From Pseudoalteromonas aliena SW19 (GTDB lineage Bacteria; Pseudomonadota; Gammaproteobacteria; Enterobacterales; Alteromonadaceae): a stretch of DNA of 64,000 nt. Under the pieces are notes generated by a model. It had not been told where the DNA came from and ran no database searches. It worked only from the letters and a program-made list of their open reading frames with translations. Within the stretch, counting starts at the first letter, position 1; the number at the start of each line of letters is the position of its first letter. The stretch is taken from positions 62,001 to 126,000 of the forward strand of contig NZ_AQGU01000025.1 of the NCBI RefSeq assembly GCF_014905615.1, in the 5' to 3' direction. The translations under genes and the position numbers were made by a program. Below, in pieces: positions 63,936 to 64,000 of the stretch.

Positions 63936-64000
63936 TATATACACCTAGCTGGTTTTGGTAATCCGGCAATTTTTGTGGCTTGTTTAGCAGGACCTTTGGG

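Noticed and set aside
63936..64000. 3' end of a further minus-strand gene before rluE
   Set aside because: Two minus-strand frames are open over only 65 bp, so no coding call can be supported.

Overview
The window comes from the chromosome of a marine gammaproteobacterium of the Alteromonadales, most likely Pseudoalteromonas. This rests on AT-rich coding DNA, protein sequences of that type and gene order; no database was searched.

Two blocks of conserved gammaproteobacterial order frame the window. The first (about 4.4-23.4 kb) is icd (monomeric), cspD, clpS-clpA, infA, bpt-aat, trxB, pssA, ald, lrp, ftsK-lolA-rarA-crcB-serS. It matches the E. coli cspD-clpS-clpA-infA-aat-trxB-lrp-ftsK-lolA-rarA-serS order with local additions. 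It brings together the adaptor, unfoldase and both aminoacyl-transferases of the bacterial N-degron pathway. The second (about 53-64 kb) is roxA, purB, hflD, mnmA, nudJ, rluE, as in E. coli. Two insertions break it: a three-gene hydrogen-cyanide-synthase-like operon (hcnABC-like) where E. coli has phoPQ, and a diguanylate cyclase gene flanked by inverted copies of a long repeat between nudJ and mnmA.

Between the blocks (about 23.5-52.5 kb) lies an accessory region. It holds envelope and efflux genes: beta-barrel proteins, a PPC-M23 peptidase divergent from a membrane HTH/NBR1-Ig protein, a PQQ-type sugar dehydrogenase, a U32 (RlhA-like) protein with a GST, an L,D-transpeptidase, a HlyD/RbbA/YhhJ-type exporter, a Big2 lipoprotein, an MsbA-like exporter, a GFA protein and a secreted M28 peptidase. 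It also holds much repetitive DNA.

The repeats are the most unusual content. A 161-bp MITE-like family (ends ATACCAA..TTGGTAT) has four copies near 161 bp plus one longer 214-bp variant. A second family of structured 258-353 bp elements (R1-R5) shares near-perfect inverted ends. At 48.5-50.3 kb three layers are nested: an IS110/IS1111-type element inside the end of an R element, which itself sits inside a third MITE-like repeat. The transposase there lacks the glutamate of its DEDD motif. Other notable items are a probable solitary integron cassette (about 23990-24754), a GGTTTAACTGAT minisatellite, an amidohydrolase paralogue that has lost its metal ligands, and a nuclease/phosphatase-family gene with no canonical start codon. 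No rRNA, tRNA or CRISPR was recognised.
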